Assembly: GCA_905221605.1 (NCBI GenBank)
Contig: CAJNDS010000291.1
Coordinates: 542,589-606,588, forward strand
DNA length: 64,000 nt
Origin: Symbiodinium natans
Lineage: Eukaryota; Sar; Dinophyceae; Suessiales; Symbiodiniaceae
Reading direction: 5' to 3'
Part shown: piece after piece, positions 44,186-56,705 of the stretch
How the letters are laid out: each line of letters opens with the position of its first letter
Position numbering within the stretch: position 1 is the stretch's first letter
Notes under the pieces: model-generated
Told to the model about the DNA's origin: nothing
What the model saw: the letters and a program-made list of their open reading frames with translations, nothing else
Database searches by the model: none
Position numbers and translations under genes: made by a program

Positions 44186-44861
44186 CTGCCATCCCCTCCG
44201 AATTCCGGCTTTGGAGGGCGGGGGCCTTCAGACTGGGCTCTCAATGGCTCTCACACACGAAGGTGCCTTGGTGGAGCCAAGCCGTCTGCCACACACATTG
44301 CCAGGCACAGGCATCGCAAGCATCGGAAGTCCATGGCTGGCATCTATCTTCACGCGATGTTGATACTAAAAAAGGGTCTGGTATGTTCTAAGAAACCCGG
44401 TAGCACGGGGAACCTTTCAGCTGGGTCGAGGACTTAGTTTAGGGTGTGATTACATCGTCTGCGCTGCGCTGAGGACTTGCGCCTGGGGCACTTGGGTCAC
44501 TTCAGGACTGCATAAGATACGGGGACATGAGTATCCTAAGCCTTCTCATGCTTTTTGCTCTTGGATCGCGAGCTTCCTGTCTTCCAGAACTTTCACTGTC
44601 AGAGCTCTGCTACGTGGTGAGGTGCCCTAAGTCACGTTGCCCCACCCGAGATGCAGTGACGTCCTTTTCCTTACAGCTGTCAGTAGTGGTTCTCACGCAC
44701 GAGGTCAGCGTACTGGGCCTCACAATCGTTGTGAACCCTGGTGATGCAGGCAACAGAGGAGCCTTGGCTAATACTTTCAGCCTATCTCAGCAAGGAAGCA
44801 AGCGGCACGCTCAGACCCCACCACCATTCTAACCTTGATTGTCAATCCCTTCCTCAAGTAG

Positions 44862-45800
44862 TTAGTTGCCACCTCCCGCGGGCGCTCTTCCTTGGGCTTC
44901 TTTGGCCTCGGTCAAGTGCTGCTCTGAGTTTGTGGTCGCCCCAACCAAGAACGGACCCCACCAAAGACCCTGGCGCAAGGATCGACCGTCCGCTGCTGGG
45001 AAGCTCCATCTGCAGCTTCGCATACACCTGAGACATGAGACATTCTTGCCCCACCGAACCATGTCTCGCTCAAGAGCACTGCGCCATGCACAGTTCTCTG
45101 AATCACCACCCCTCTCTCTGCGAGGGGGCACCTCCATCAGTGCAGCTCCAAGCGTGGCATCATCATCCGTGGCCCAGGGCGTTGTTGAGACGAGCTCCAG
45201 GGCCTCAAGCTTGGGGCGCTTGTTTCTCGACAGCGCTTCTTGAAACTGTCTTGAAAGGTTGCTGCACAAGCTCCGCTTGACAGCTGCCGCCGGAGGAAGT
45301 GTGTGGAGCAAACACTTGCACAAGACAGCGTAGGCTCCCCGACCTCAGCGACCGACTCTGCTTTGACGAGGGCACCGTGAACCTCGAAGCACACGCTGCA
45401 CAGGGCGTCTTGTCTTGTACCCATGGGCGGAAAACATGCAAGTCTCCAGGGCCACCCTCAAGCAGATGGCAATCAGCTGAGATCTGAGACATTCGTGTCC
45501 TCCGGATTTAAGGAGGCATAGCCGGCCTCGAGCATCGGAGCAAGCAAACCCTGAGCTCACCAGCTCCCGTAAGAAACTGCGTGAGTTCCTTGAATCCTGA
45601 TCACAGTGAGAAAGAAGGAAAGGAGCTCGACAGGCGGAGAATCGCGATACAACGCGATACAATCAGATCTGAACCACCACTTCTGGAGAAGCCGGTCGAC
45701 AGTCGCCTGTGAAAAATCCACGGACAGGTCGAGGTCGCCCTCTTCTTCCAGAAGCCTGCCGAAGCTACAGTTTTGCAGTTGGAAGCCCGGTTGCAAAGAT
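44862..45800 (-). CDS. Possible exons, unidentified
   Basis: Coding-like minus-strand stretches, right to left. About 45800-45620 has NCSFGRLLEEEGDLDLSVDF and SQATVDRLLQKW. About 45424-45310 has DALCSVCFEVHGALVKAESV and AEVGEPTLSC. About 45270-45110 has QFQEALSRNKRPKLEALELV and TDDDATLGAALMEVPPRRER. They could be exons of one gene just upstream of the GH127-like gene, or its missing 5' part, but none resembles the GH127 N-terminus. Splice borders were not determined and no family is recognised. Confidence 0.3.
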
Positions 45801-46249
45801 CTTTTAAAGTGGGTGGCCCGAGTCCATCTGGGCAGGAGATGTTTCTGCAGGCCAGCGGGACACCGAAAGGTCCGGCTGTCTAAGAAAACAACCCGCGAAG
45901 CCCAAACGCATTCTTCTTGTGATGCACCACTTACCGAATCCAAGGGGCCATTCTGAGACCGCTTCACACCCCCCCGCTCTGCCTGATGTAGAGTGCCTGG
46001 GCGGTGGCCTGGCGCACCTCCACACGAAAGACTGCGGAACGGAAACATCCGGCGTGCTCAGAGGGCTGACACTAAAGCCATGTGCAAAAGCCAAGGACTC
46101 CCAACCTCAGGTGGACCTATTGGATTGCAACGGGCATTCCCTGAAACTCACCCGTTCTAGTAGACAATCGCTTGCCGGGCTGTGGTCCAACCCCACGCCA
46201 CCTCATCCCATCACTTAGTCAATTTATCTCAATTTGGAATCACGAAGTT

Positions 46250-47220
46250 GGTGCCTCTCAGGGTTTCGGTTTGGGGTGTCAGCTTTGGCTTAGGGCTCCA
46301 GGTGGCGGTTGAGGCCACGGGCTTTAGGTGAGGCAGTGAGGGCTTGGGGTTGAGGGGTATAGGTCAGGCTTTGGGTGCTCGAGGTGCAGTCCGCATTCAG
46401 CATGGAGCTTGCAGGGTTTTGGGGGCTTACGCTAGCCCTTCAGGTGCTTGAGGCGGATCGTTTCAGGCTGAAGGCTTAGGGCTTTTCTTATCTAAGGGCT
46501 TAGCGAGTTGCCACCCTCAGGTTTGTTTGGGTGCTGAGGGTTAAAGTAGTTACAGGGCTGAGGTTTGCAGGGCCTCAAGATGTAGAGACCAAGAAGACCA
46601 AGCGAGCGATGATTCAACGAGACCACGTGACCCCTTTCCCGCTGATCAGGAGGCTTGGCCCTGCACTGTAGGGAAGCTGTAGCCAAGGAACCTTGCGCAA
46701 TGCTCCGGAAAGTGGAAAGTGTGGGGTGTGGAGTTGTATCTTCTGGCTCCCTGAGTCTTTGCAAGATGCCGAGGCACTGAAGCAGCAGGCCAAGTGCCTC
46801 CCGGCGCAGGGTGCCAACCCTGTCATGCGGGGAGTGGGTTTTTTGTAGGGGCAGCTTGCTAGCCTAAACCCAAACGAAGCGAACTCCAGAAGTCAGATCA
46901 ATCAACCAACATGTAGGGCGTGTATGGGAATTTCCAAGGCGCACTATAGCTTGGGGAGGGGGGCGGGGGGGGGGGGGGACAAAGGCATTTTCCAGCATTT
47001 TCAAGGCTTCAATCCCAGGTCTTAAGCGAGGTCGATGGGAGGATGTGCGAGGCCTTCCACACCATGTCTTGTATCAAGCCTCTCGAACAAGCGCGGCGGC
47101 GGGACCACTTCATCAAACCGACGAAGACAGCCTGATGTCAACAGCTCAGGCTGTTACTCACCGAATGCGCTGTGCTAGATGCTTCCCCGAACATGTCATT
47201 CTTCTGTGAGGATGTTGACC
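46250..47220. other. Decayed TTTAGGG-like G-rich stretch, no gene
   Basis: From 46258 to 46500 the plus strand is full of GGGTTTCGG, GGGCTT, GCTTTAGGT and GGCTTAGGG pieces without a clear unit, as expected of an old telomere-like array. A run of about 15 G residues, preceded by GGGGAGGGGGGCGG, lies at 46954-46978. No gene is recognised. Confidence 0.6.
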
Positions 47221-47579
47221 GACCTTGCTCATCCCAGCCCCAAAGCCAAGTTCATTCAGCATTCAACTTGAAGATTGGCTGCAGTCGTCACTGAAACTCT
47301 TGCTGGGAGGGCGTGCCACGGATGCTCGCAAGCGACCAATGTCCCGCGAGTTTCGGACCTTGCTGGCGTTTGGACAGCGGAAGGGGAGCCGCTTTGCTGG
47401 GCAGCCGAACTCACGCGGAGCTTCGGAACAAACTGAGTCGTCTGACAAGACAAACAAGGTAAAGACATGGTCTCTCCTAAAACGCAAAAGCCAGAAGTCT
47501 GGTTGTTGGTTCTTTCAACACTGAGTCAGCATGCTCCAACTGCAACAGCCTGCGTCTCCAACATGCAATCACGCTATGC

Positions 47580-47640
47580 TGGCTTGACTACAGTGACTGC
47601 AGTGAGTACAGTGACTACAGTGACTACAGTGACTACAGGC
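47580..47640. repeat. CAGTGACTA nonamer repeat
   Basis: About six copies of the nine-base unit GACTACAGT with one or two changes. It lies just before the possible last cofactor-D exon in minus-strand sense. Confidence 0.9.
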
Positions 47641-48142
47641 ACAAAACGCTGTGGCTCGCACAGCCCTGGCAGCTCGATCAAAGATGTCGCGTGCGAACTC
47701 GAAGGGAACGCAATCCTGGCTTTGACTTTGCCGCGGAAAGCATGAAGAAGCCACATCTCCCGCTTGTTCCATGCTCCAACGTCGACGATTCTATGATCAC
47801 AATGCCCTCTGAGTATGCCGAAACATACACGTAAGACTGTCCTGAGCGAGCAGGATGCCCGTCGTGTTCAACAAAGGCACCAGCCTGAGCACCGAAACAT
47901 GTCTGTAGGGACACACCTTGAACTGATTGGAACTGGCACTTGATGCCTTGATAACAACACTTGCACGTCACTCGACAGAAGTGAAATGAGCTGAGTCAGG
48001 AACAGCCGTTTCGCCTCAGAACTTAGGCAATTTTTTTGTTCGCGAGCTCTACGAGTCTACGAGCATGCATGAGCAACAAGAGGTGCTGCAGATGGGGCTA
48101 CAGTACACTGAAGTACCTTGGCTGTCGGGATCCACTCGGGGC

Positions 48143-51100
48143 GCTCAAGCTCCCCACCTCGGCAGCCGCATCCTTGAAACCCGCCAGGTCGAAGATCGAC
48201 AGAAGCTCCCGGCAGACCTCCGCAGCTCCAGGTCCATCAACTGTAGTACTCGCAGCACATGGGCTAGTACTCGGGCCTCACTCTTGTACAGAAAAGAGAC
48301 AACAACAGCGCCCTTCGACTCCAAGGCCACCTGCTGCTGAGAGCCTTCCGACGTCAAATGCCGCAAGAGCGCTCTCTTGGCTTCCTGCACAAAGCTCTTC
48401 GGGTACTCAAATGTTACCTGAAGATGCCTCAAGTTTTCCGACAGAACCTGTCTGGCAAATCGCACTGTCCTTGGCAGTATGCTCTGTGATCCCACCGACA
48501 GACACCACCAAGCCAAGGAGTAGCGAGGGTCGATACTCCTGCAAAGGCAGCGCTTGCAAGCAGAGCCCTAAGCCCCGGCTCGCCAACACGTTCCTGCAGC
48601 ATTCTGCAGCTGACTTCCCACGCCAGTCCTCGACTGCTAGCAGAGGTGTCAGTGCATCGAAGACCGCAGTGCGATCTGCCTGACAGGAAAGACCGCCATT
48701 CCCCCAGTACCCAGTTCCACTGAGCCATGTGAAGCTCCACCACCACGAAGTTATTTCCCCCGCCTCCACCTCTGGTTTGCCTTCTCGGGCAGGTTCTGGA
48801 TTTGCCTCAACTACCACCACCGACACACACGCCCTGATCTGCCCTGGTGAAAGCGGGGGTCATATATCGGACTGCACGATAGCTAGATGGAATACGCCTG
48901 ACTTTCATTGAATTGCAGGCTCGAGCACTCGCACCAGCACTCAGCGGGCGGCCGGCTTGAAAGGCTGAAAGCAACCCGACAGCTGATCCACCTGACAACA
49001 TTGAACAGGAAAGTCGGGAATCGAAACGGGAACCGGGAAAGGAACCGTTTGGGCACGAACCGCAAGGAATCGCAAAAATAAACTAACGAACCGAATCGAA
49101 ACGCATGGCCGGCAAATCAGCAAACGAATCGAACCGCACTAACGAATCGAACCGTGAGTTGTAAACGCTGGACAAAGCAGTTTAGAAGTAAGGCCTTAGA
49201 GACCAGGGGAGTCGTAAACAAGAACGACGCGGGCAAAAACCCGACGAGACGGGGCAGGGGCCTTGAGTTGTAGATGTTCAGAAAGCTTAGGACATGAATG
49301 GATGAGCAGTGGGGCCAAATCCTGGGGTCCTCCCCCTAACCCTAAGACTCTGATTTTCAGGCTTTTTCGGGCGCAAAGGCTTTCGGGCTGTTTTGAGCCG
49401 AAGGATGATGGAAGCCTCTGCACACTCAGCTCTCCATGCAGCGCTTAAGAACCACACAGGATGCCGAAAATCACCCCGCTCAAGAAACGAGAGAAACGGG
49501 CAGAAATCCGGACACGTAAGGCTAAGGGACCCAGAAACTGGCGAGTCTAATCAAGAATTTCATACAAATAGTTGTCCATCCGGGCAAATTTTGGGGTCCT
49601 CCCCCCAGGAACAGGCTCTGGAAGCCTCTGAACTCCCAGGTCACCTTGCCTCCGTGCTGAGGAGCCGGATGCGGGGGAGTCCGCGTTTTGAGGTTGTTGC
49701 TTCCCAGACATGCTGGAAATGTATTCCTCTGAGGTATGCGAAAAACCTGTTAATCTCTTTGCGCAAAAACCCTAAACTATGTGTCTTGCCTCGGGAGTGA
49801 GGGGGGGGGAGGTTGCGGCTTTTGCAGGAAGCGGAACACGAATCGAAAGGAACCGCATCGAACTCCAACCCAAACGAACTGCATCCGATGCGATTGCTTA
49901 TTTTTATAGGAACCGCAAACCTCTACGAGCGCATCGAACCAGTCCTGATTGAACCGCATCACGACAAATTCTGGTCGCGACAGCCCCCGAGGGATTCCAG
50001 TCACGAAACCATTCGAACATCGCTTCACCGGCCGGGCTGCCTCTGCAGGCGGCCAGGTGGATCGAGCTGGCGCAGGAGCTTTCTCCTCAGGTTCTCGACA
50101 GGCCGTGGGGCTGGTGAAATAGGGAAGAAATTGGACAGGTAAAGAAATTTCCACATGAAGATCTTGCAGGCATCCAGGACAGTCTCTGCAGGCACACTTG
50201 CCGCAACGTTAAAAAGTTAGCTGGAATGGGTGCTTTCCTACTGCTGCAGGAGAGGGAGCAGCAGTGTAGCGAGTCTACGGTTTTACGGAACGGTCGTATC
50301 TTGGGGCACCAGAGCCGCAGAAACCAGCTGCGGAATCCTGAGTTTTTTAGTTGGATCCTTACGTGGGTTTGCGTTTTCCTTCAGCGTTCCCTCACAAAAT
50401 TTTGCTCGCTTGTGTTTTAATTGCCACATAAAGATCCAGATATTTTCCCGCCAAGAATCCCCTGCCTAGTGGTGATGCAATTAAGGCACGACACCTACGG
50501 AATCCCCACCGTGCAGTCATGATACCCCTAACATGAGGCCGGCACACTAACAAGAGATGCCCATGCTCGCATGTAGATGAGATAGCTCCTTCCTGGAAAG
50601 CCTGGATGATGGTGGGCGCAGATCCACGGTGATAGGATCTTTATGTTTATGTGGCCTGTTGGGCCCCGATGAACTAAGTCATGGAACAGCCAAGCCCGCC
50701 CACAAGAATTCGCCGGCCCTCGGCCGCGAGGCATCTGGAACAAAGAGACCACGATCTGATCTGATTCGCCCCGACGCCAGCGCAAGCCCTGACACTCCCC
50801 TGCGACCCTCCTGGGACAACCCGACATCTCCTGAAGCCATCCTACCTCCTGAACTCACGGCTTTGCACGAAGCGACATGAAACTTTGGCTGGCTTTCTTT
50901 CCGCATTGGGCCGGCCGGGCAGCCGAGGCGCCGTGCAAGCGTTTGCAATAAAGAAGCTGCAGCAGCTGGTTTGCAAGCAAGCACGCACAGCAGCAGAGCG
51001 AGCCACCTGTGCAGCCGAAGCCAAACCAAGCGCATCGTAAGACTCGCCATGGAGGACCTGCTACAAGCAGCAGTGCCACTACTACTGCTGCTTTTGCCTC

Positions 51101-52520
51101 TACTCCTGCTAGTGGTTTATGGTAGGCCTTGACCCTAAAATTCGTGACCAGCTCTTGTCAGGTGCTGAAAACGTCGTACAAACCGATGGAGAGCAAGAAA
51201 ACGACCGCAACGATTACGACCAACAGGACTAGGACTAGCACCACGACGATGGCCAGGACCACAACGACCACAACGACCACCACCATGACTAGCACCACCA
51301 CTACCTTTTGCACTGCCACGACCACTGTTACGTCACTTACTATGCTACCACTACTTTCACCGCGACAACCAGCACCCAGCACCTGATCCGCCACTGCTCA
51401 GTCCTCTGTTCGCACTTCCAGCGAGTGACTGAGGACTTCGCCCGCCGTTTTGCAAAGTCCAGGCCAAGCTGACAACCGCAGAGTAGCGAGCACAGAAGGC
51501 CTGGGGCCACAGCAACTGCAGCTGAATGGGGTCCCGAGCGCAGTGACGACGGACTGGCTTTCTAGCTTCATGTCTTCTTCCTACCAATGGTTTGCCAAGG
51601 CCGCGAGCCGACCGCTGGCCGACGGACCACTGTTGGTGCTTGTGGAGAGCTCGGGAACTGACGCGTTCTGTCTTCAGATGTTCTTGACTGATGCTCATTA
51701 CACTTGCAGTTGTTGCTCTGATGGATGCTACCGCCGAAGCAGGGCCGCAGGGTGTAGGAATGCTCGGGCCTCGGATCAAGCTGCCTGTACTGTTGAAGCG
51801 GTTGCACTTGGCAAAATTCCCAGTGATGTTGCCGCTGTCCAAAACTGCAGTCACTGGGCTGCAGGAGCTACGAGCCCATGCATTGGATCACTGTTTCAGT
51901 TGCAGCCGTTCAGCATCAGCGGCGACAACAGTCAAGGGGTGTCAGCAGCTGCAAAGTGAGTAGCCCGCCATAGGCTCGATCACGCAGGCGATCAATCTTT
52001 TCCACCGCCTCGAAAAACCAGGCAGCTGCCAACAGTTCTGACTTTGTGGCTGTGCGTCTGAAGGAACTCCGCATTGGCGAGAAGAGAGATGACACGCTCA
52101 CCAGATGTGAGGCCTGCTGCAGGAGCAGCGACACCAGCTTTGTGGTGCATGCTGCATCTGGAAGGGCAGGTTGCGGCTCCGGCCTCAAAACAGCAGTGGC
52201 ATCTTGGAAGCAACCTGATCATGCCATCTGATTGCCACACCACTCTGAGGCCGCGTCTGATGTCGTTGCGCTTCGAGGATTGCCACGATCACCTGGCGGG
52301 TCAGCCTTAGTGAGCCTTCAGCTTTATCATTGCAATATACACGTAGCTAAAGATGCTAAAGAGCAGATGCCTCCATGGCCACCTCCCGCACCCAGGAACC
52401 GACGTCGCCACGGCGGTCTGTGGCGTAGTCGCGCATAGCTGCCTGCACTGCAGAGCCATAGCGCAAAGCAGCAGAAGCGATCTCTCGCTTCGCAAGTCGT
52501 TCAGACATGTTCACAAGCGG
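48143..52520 (-). CDS. TBCD: Tubulin-folding cofactor D, C-terminal part
   Basis: The minus strand carries hallmark segments of cofactor D, a HEAT-repeat protein that assembles and disassembles the alpha/beta-tubulin dimer, in the order of the human protein. Exon ending at 52371 (GC donor) reads MRDYATDRRGDVGSWVREVA. Exon from 52008 to about 51940 reads VEKIDRLRDRAYGGLLTLQ. Exon 48679-48635 (GT donor) reads ADRTAVFDALTPLLA. The exon starting at 48538 reads EYRPSLLLGLVVSVGGITE, then switches frame near 48460 to RQVLSENLRHLQVTFEYPKS and VLAHVLRVLQLMDLELRR. A further candidate (LLHAFRGKVKARIA) lies near 47745-47705. The N-terminal two thirds were not identified; a HEAT-like VVREAACRLLQKIA near 54360-54310 may belong. 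Confidence in the family is high, in completeness low. Confidence 0.82.
49000..49165. repeat. AACCGAATCG degenerate repeat
   Basis: GAATCGAAAC, GGAACCG, CGAACCG and AACGAATCGAACCG recur with irregular spacing. The same motif family returns at 49838-49990. It lies inside the large inferred intron of the cofactor-D gene. On the minus strand it reads as repeated RF/VRF, so the frames there are not evidence of a gene. Confidence 0.8.
49790..50154 (-). CDS. Possible exon, unidentified
   Basis: The minus strand reads REPEEKAPAPARSTWPPAEA, then RGLSRPEFVVMRFNQDWFDA, LVEVCGSYKNKQSHRMQFVW. The middle is coding-like, but it overlaps the AACCGAATCG repeat and lies inside the inferred cofactor-D intron, so it may be repeat-derived. 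Confidence 0.2.
50850..51050 (-). CDS. Possible signal-peptide-like start
   Basis: A minus-strand frame begins MASLTMRLVWLRLHRWLALL and continues with a hydrophobic LCVLACKPAAAASLLQ stretch, which has the layout of a secretory signal peptide with an Ala-rich cleavage region. What follows is not convincing as coding sequence. It sits in the inferred cofactor-D intron, where a separate gene on the same strand would be unusual. Confidence 0.2.
51190..51345. repeat. ACC/ACG trinucleotide repeat
   Basis: About 150 bases of ACC, ACG, ACT and AGC triplets. The plus strand reads as a Thr run and the minus strand as a Val run, because every triplet in phase is open on both strands. Confidence 0.9.
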
Positions 52521-52699
52521 CGCTATGCCTCCAAAGCCGACAGCAACAGCGACATCTCTTCGGGAGAGAGCGTCGAGCCGACGCAAAGGCAGCCCAGGGA
52601 CAGCACTGCATACCTCGACTGCGGGCACAACTCTCACGTCGGAAAGGCTGACGCTGCAAGTCGCCGTGAGGTTCCGGGGCCCTCCCATCAGTCCCTCAT

Positions 52700-54480
52700 C
52701 AGGCCCTGGCTGTCGTGTTGTCGGGTCCTCGTACAGTCAGACAGTTGATAAAAGGTGATTGAAGGTGCGACATGCCGAATTCTGCAGTCTAAAGCTCCAC
52801 GGGCTCCGGGGCCTCGGATTGCCGGTTCAGGACACATGAACTTGCCACCCCCCGCTTCGCCGCTGTCCTCCTGGTCCTTGCCTCCAGGAAGATCTGCTCC
52901 CTGCACCTCGGTGCTGCTGGAGGTCAGGACTGGGTACGCGAAGTCCCGGCAGGGTGAGGTAGGTGAGCCTGGAGGGGTTGGGGGCGGATGCACGTTTCTC
53001 TCCAAAGGAACACATACTCTTTGCTCTTCGCCACCGACCTCTTTGCACAATGCAGTCAGCACGTCGGCTCTCCTTCCAAAGCTGGGTGAGGCATGGAATC
53101 TTCAAGCGGAACACCTTCGCACTCCGATGCACCTCAAGCCCCGATTCACGAATCCACCGTCTGCCATGTCATCCCATGACCGGTTGCTCCTTTCGGCCAA
53201 CGCTGACATCGGCATCGCACCAAGGCAGAGCGTGTGGCCACGCCTCTACACCAAAGTTGCAGATGCTACTCGTTTTAAAGATCGATACAAGGATCAATGC
53301 CGATCTCTCGGCCTGCCAGCAATCGTTTCGTCCGCTTTTTGCAGACCTCTGAGATAGGTGTCCACCTCGGCAAAGTCGCGGTAAGCCGAATCAGAATGCT
53401 GGAAACCTGGACCCCAACAATACATCAGCGACAACGAAAAGACCAATTCTGACAAGTTGGGGATCAGTGCATTCAAACCATCCAAGCACAGCAACTAACT
53501 ATTACAACATATTGATCCTGCGGAATGCCTGCAATCTTGGTAGTGCCATTTGCGACATGTCACTCTTCGCTAGAGCTGAACAGCATCCAGATCATTCATG
53601 ATTCCGGGATTCAGGCTTGATGAACTGCGTACCGGAGCTGCTAGTTCAAGGAGCGGGACGAATAACTACACGGCAAGCAGTATTGCTATCTTGAGGATTC
53701 AGACTGTGGGCCATCTCTCATGTAGGCTTGTCGATCTGTACCTTGCAGACTCTCTGACACTGCAAGTTCGGGGCGCATTTGCTGCAAAGCTCTGGTTTGA
53801 ACCTGATCATGGTCAGGATCGGATCTCCATACAGCCCAATATCCGGACAAAGTGGACCGCAAGAGCCTCGCCGCTGCCAGAACACCCAATGCTTCGGCGG
53901 CCACAACACGGATGGCCTTCCAGGGCAGTCTGCAAGTGCGCTTGAGTCAGTGGGAGCGAGTTTGGGGGGCTTCGGCCTCCGTCGTGTGCCGCGCGCACCT
54001 TAGAATTGGAAACAGAGTAGGGAACACACAGCGGGACTGGTAAATGGACTGCACTGCTTCATGCACAGGAGAAGTCAGGCATACCGCCGATGATCCATGA
54101 GTGCTGAGTCTCAACCCCAGAACCTATGAGGTCTTCGGCGCTGGGCCCGCGGCTCATCGACGGTTTGAAGGTACCGCACCTCACAGGAGCCCGGGAAGCC
54201 CCTCGTGTGCGCCACTTCGGTGCTCAGTTGTCCCGGCATGTCCCGGCGCTGTGGGGCCCCCTGCCGCGGTAGCGTCTTTGAAAGGCCAAGGCGTGGCCGC
54301 GATCTTCTGCAGCAAGCGGCAGGCGGCCTCCCGCACAACCGGAGCCGGACGGAAGCTGAAACAAGGGCTCAAGAACTCTTTGCAGGCAGACCTGTTTGGT
54401 AGTTGTTGAACAACCCTGAGGTTGCAGCCGAGCTCTGTGAACGAAACTTGCCAGTGGACCCCGAACAGGAGCCCTAGACT
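52700..54480 (-). CDS. Possible upstream exons, unidentified
   Basis: Scattered coding-like minus-strand pieces: VVREAACRLLQKIAATPWPF near 54370-54300 (HEAT-helix-like), SAYRDFAEVDTYLRGLQKAD near 53390-53320 and KVFRLKIPCLTQLWKESRR near 53120-53060. They lie where the N-terminal exons of cofactor D should be, and the first would fit a HEAT-repeat protein. None was matched to a specific part of that protein. Confidence 0.25.
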
Positions 54481-54719
54481 CATCTGGAATCTACACCTGG
54501 TTTAAGAGTTGATACAGCTGTTCAATTCTAACCTCGCCCAAATATAATGCATTCTGCATTCCAGACATTCCGAAGAAATCCCATGAAGCCAAGCCAACCT
54601 CACGTAAACCCAACAGCATACTCCTCCGCATCTCTCCCGCGCCTGGCGGATGACTTCACCCCCGCGGCCACGGTAGGCTCGCGCCTTCTCTAGGGCGGGG
54701 ACCTCGAAGCCAACTGCGA

Positions 54720-55255
54720 GTGGCTCTTAAAAAACTGTGCACATGACATGTTGCAGGAAACCACCCTCGGAGGGTTCCAGGCTAAGTTTCGGATCGCGGT
54801 CTGGTTCTCGGCTGCGACTTTCTCCTGCGACGAGGCCAAGCCTTCATCGTTTACCTTCAGCTCTTGCAGGCGGCGACACAGCCCATCACGGGGCCTGCAG
54901 AACCTCGACCAGCGAAGCCACAGCCTCGACGGCACCGTGCCGCGCCTCCGCCAGCCAAGCGCGAACATTGGCCAGTCTAGACCGAGGTTCTGCAGCAAGC
55001 GCATCCTTCTTACCATTCCTCAGCTACTGCACGAGCTTCCTTTCTCAATTAAACGCCGGAAGCACAGAGCCCCATCTTAGCCTGCACGGTGCCGGCAGTG
55101 GGGCCTGTCAGGCGCAACAAAGACGGTCAAGCTGCTGTGCGTGCTGTTCATGCTTCATGAAGATAGCGGCTTGACAGCCAACCAGCACATTCACCTCAAG
55201 ATGGCAGAGCTGCAAGAGGTGCAAAACAGCAACAGCTACTGAGGTTGAAGACATT
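54720..55255 (-). CDS. Coiled-coil-like gene fragment
   Basis: Minus-strand stretches in order: AAIFMKHEQHAQQLDRLCCA (about 55170-55110); RSRLANVRAWLAEARHGAVE, AVASLVEVLQ (about 55010-54890); LCRRLQELK (about 54880); and VNDEGLASSQEKVAAENQTA, IRNLAWNPP (about 54855-54770). Heptad-like spacing and charged composition suggest a coiled coil. Frames change between stretches at plausible AG|G sites (GTCGAG|GTTCTGC, AAG|GTAAAC), so small introns are likely. No family is recognised. Confidence 0.4.
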
Positions 55256-55259
55256 GCAT

Positions 55260-56640
55260 CCATTTCACTCATTGTAGAAAAATTTGTCGTGTGTGTGTAG
55301 ACATATACGTACGATTTAAAGGATTCATAGAGAGATGGATGGAGACTGTTAGAGGGAAAGATATTTGACCATCATGTCAACGCATGTTTGGTCGCTCAGC
55401 TCGAATTGAGTTCACCAACAGGAAACGCTTTACTTTACCCGTAGCCTCCCGCCCATTGAGCCCTAGATGGCCCAATACAGACAGGAAAGCCAGTTAGCCC
55501 ATGGGCCTCAACCCATTCCTGTGGCTTCTGTCTGGCTGGAATACTTGATTCAAGAACGGCTCGGATTTGTCGTTGGCCCCTAAGTTGTTTTTTTCGGTTC
55601 TTGCTTTCCATCAATTAGGGGGTCTAGGCTTTGGGCCTTTGAGCACGAAAACCACGAGGAGATCAAACCATGCTCCATGCAAGAACTCGTGCGGCTGCAG
55701 AGTCGAAGAATTCCAGAAAACGAATGATTGAAAATCGTTCTTGCAAGAACTCAAGAGCTGGGTCAAGCTTCAGTTCGCAGCTTGCCTACAAGACGTCTTG
55801 CTGCGTTCGTACCAAAACAAGATGCGCAGCAGGAAGCAGCTACGATCAGCTTTTTAATTAAGTGCAAACTCGTCTCATTGTTTCCCAAACTGAAATGGCT
55901 CGCATCATCAAGCCCCCACTCTCTCAGGATTCCCTGCGTCGAACCTGCGCCAGGCGCAGTGGCCGTTGCACCTCATCGCAGGATGTGCACCGGAGTCGAT
56001 CTTGAAGAGAAAGCTCACTTCAAACACTAGCATGGAGCAGGAAGACTTCAGTCCAAGTGCTTATGGCCGACCGATATCTGCAATTAAGAAAGTATCTGCG
56101 AATCTTCGCATTCGACCAAAATCCCAAGCACTGCTACGGACACCAACGGTTTTGCAGGAGACTGACAAGTATCTCTATATAGCACTAGTGCAGATTTGCA
56201 CAACTGGTAGCCACTGTAATTGAGCTGGTTCGTGGTCGTACCATGATGCGCGCCATGCTATTCCCCGAAGGGTTTGCGCATATTTGCGTTTGAATTCCTA
56301 CAAAGCCCCCGCGCTCGTTTTATTTCTGAAATGGCCACGGTGAAACAGCTTGAAAAGCTGAGGCATCATGTGAGGGAACAAGACCGAGTCTGCAAGCTCA
56401 AGCGTGCATTGGGGTCTTCAACTCAAGCAGCTGCAGATGTTGCGAGTCCACTGCCGTGTCCATGGCTCATCCGTTGGCCGCTAAAGTATTTGAGTTGCCT
56501 TCCCACTGTAAATGCAAGGCTGTGGCATTGAAAACTGGCATTGCTCCGTCGAAATGATGTAGCTCTCCTTGCTTCTCTCTTCTACACAATGACAGGACCC
56601 GGCTCAGCCCCTCTTCCTTCCTTTCCTACCACTGCCTCTC
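55260..56640. other. No gene established
   Basis: Low-GC patches and short open frames on the plus strand, the best being MATVKQLEKLRHHVREQDRV near 56330-56390, which is coding-like but isolated and on the opposite strand to all recognised genes. GCGAATCTTCGCATTCGA at about 56098 and GCGCATATTTGCGTTTGA at 56276 look like diverged copies of one piece. Confidence 0.4.
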
Positions 56641-56654
56641 TGTGTTTCTTTCGT

Positions 56655-56705
56655 TCTTCCTTCCTTCCTTCCTTCCTCCCTCCCTCCCTTCCTTCCTTTC
56701 TTCTG
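56655..56705. repeat. TTCC/CTCC microsatellite
   Basis: Five TTCC units, then CTCC units and TTCC again. Confidence 0.95.
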
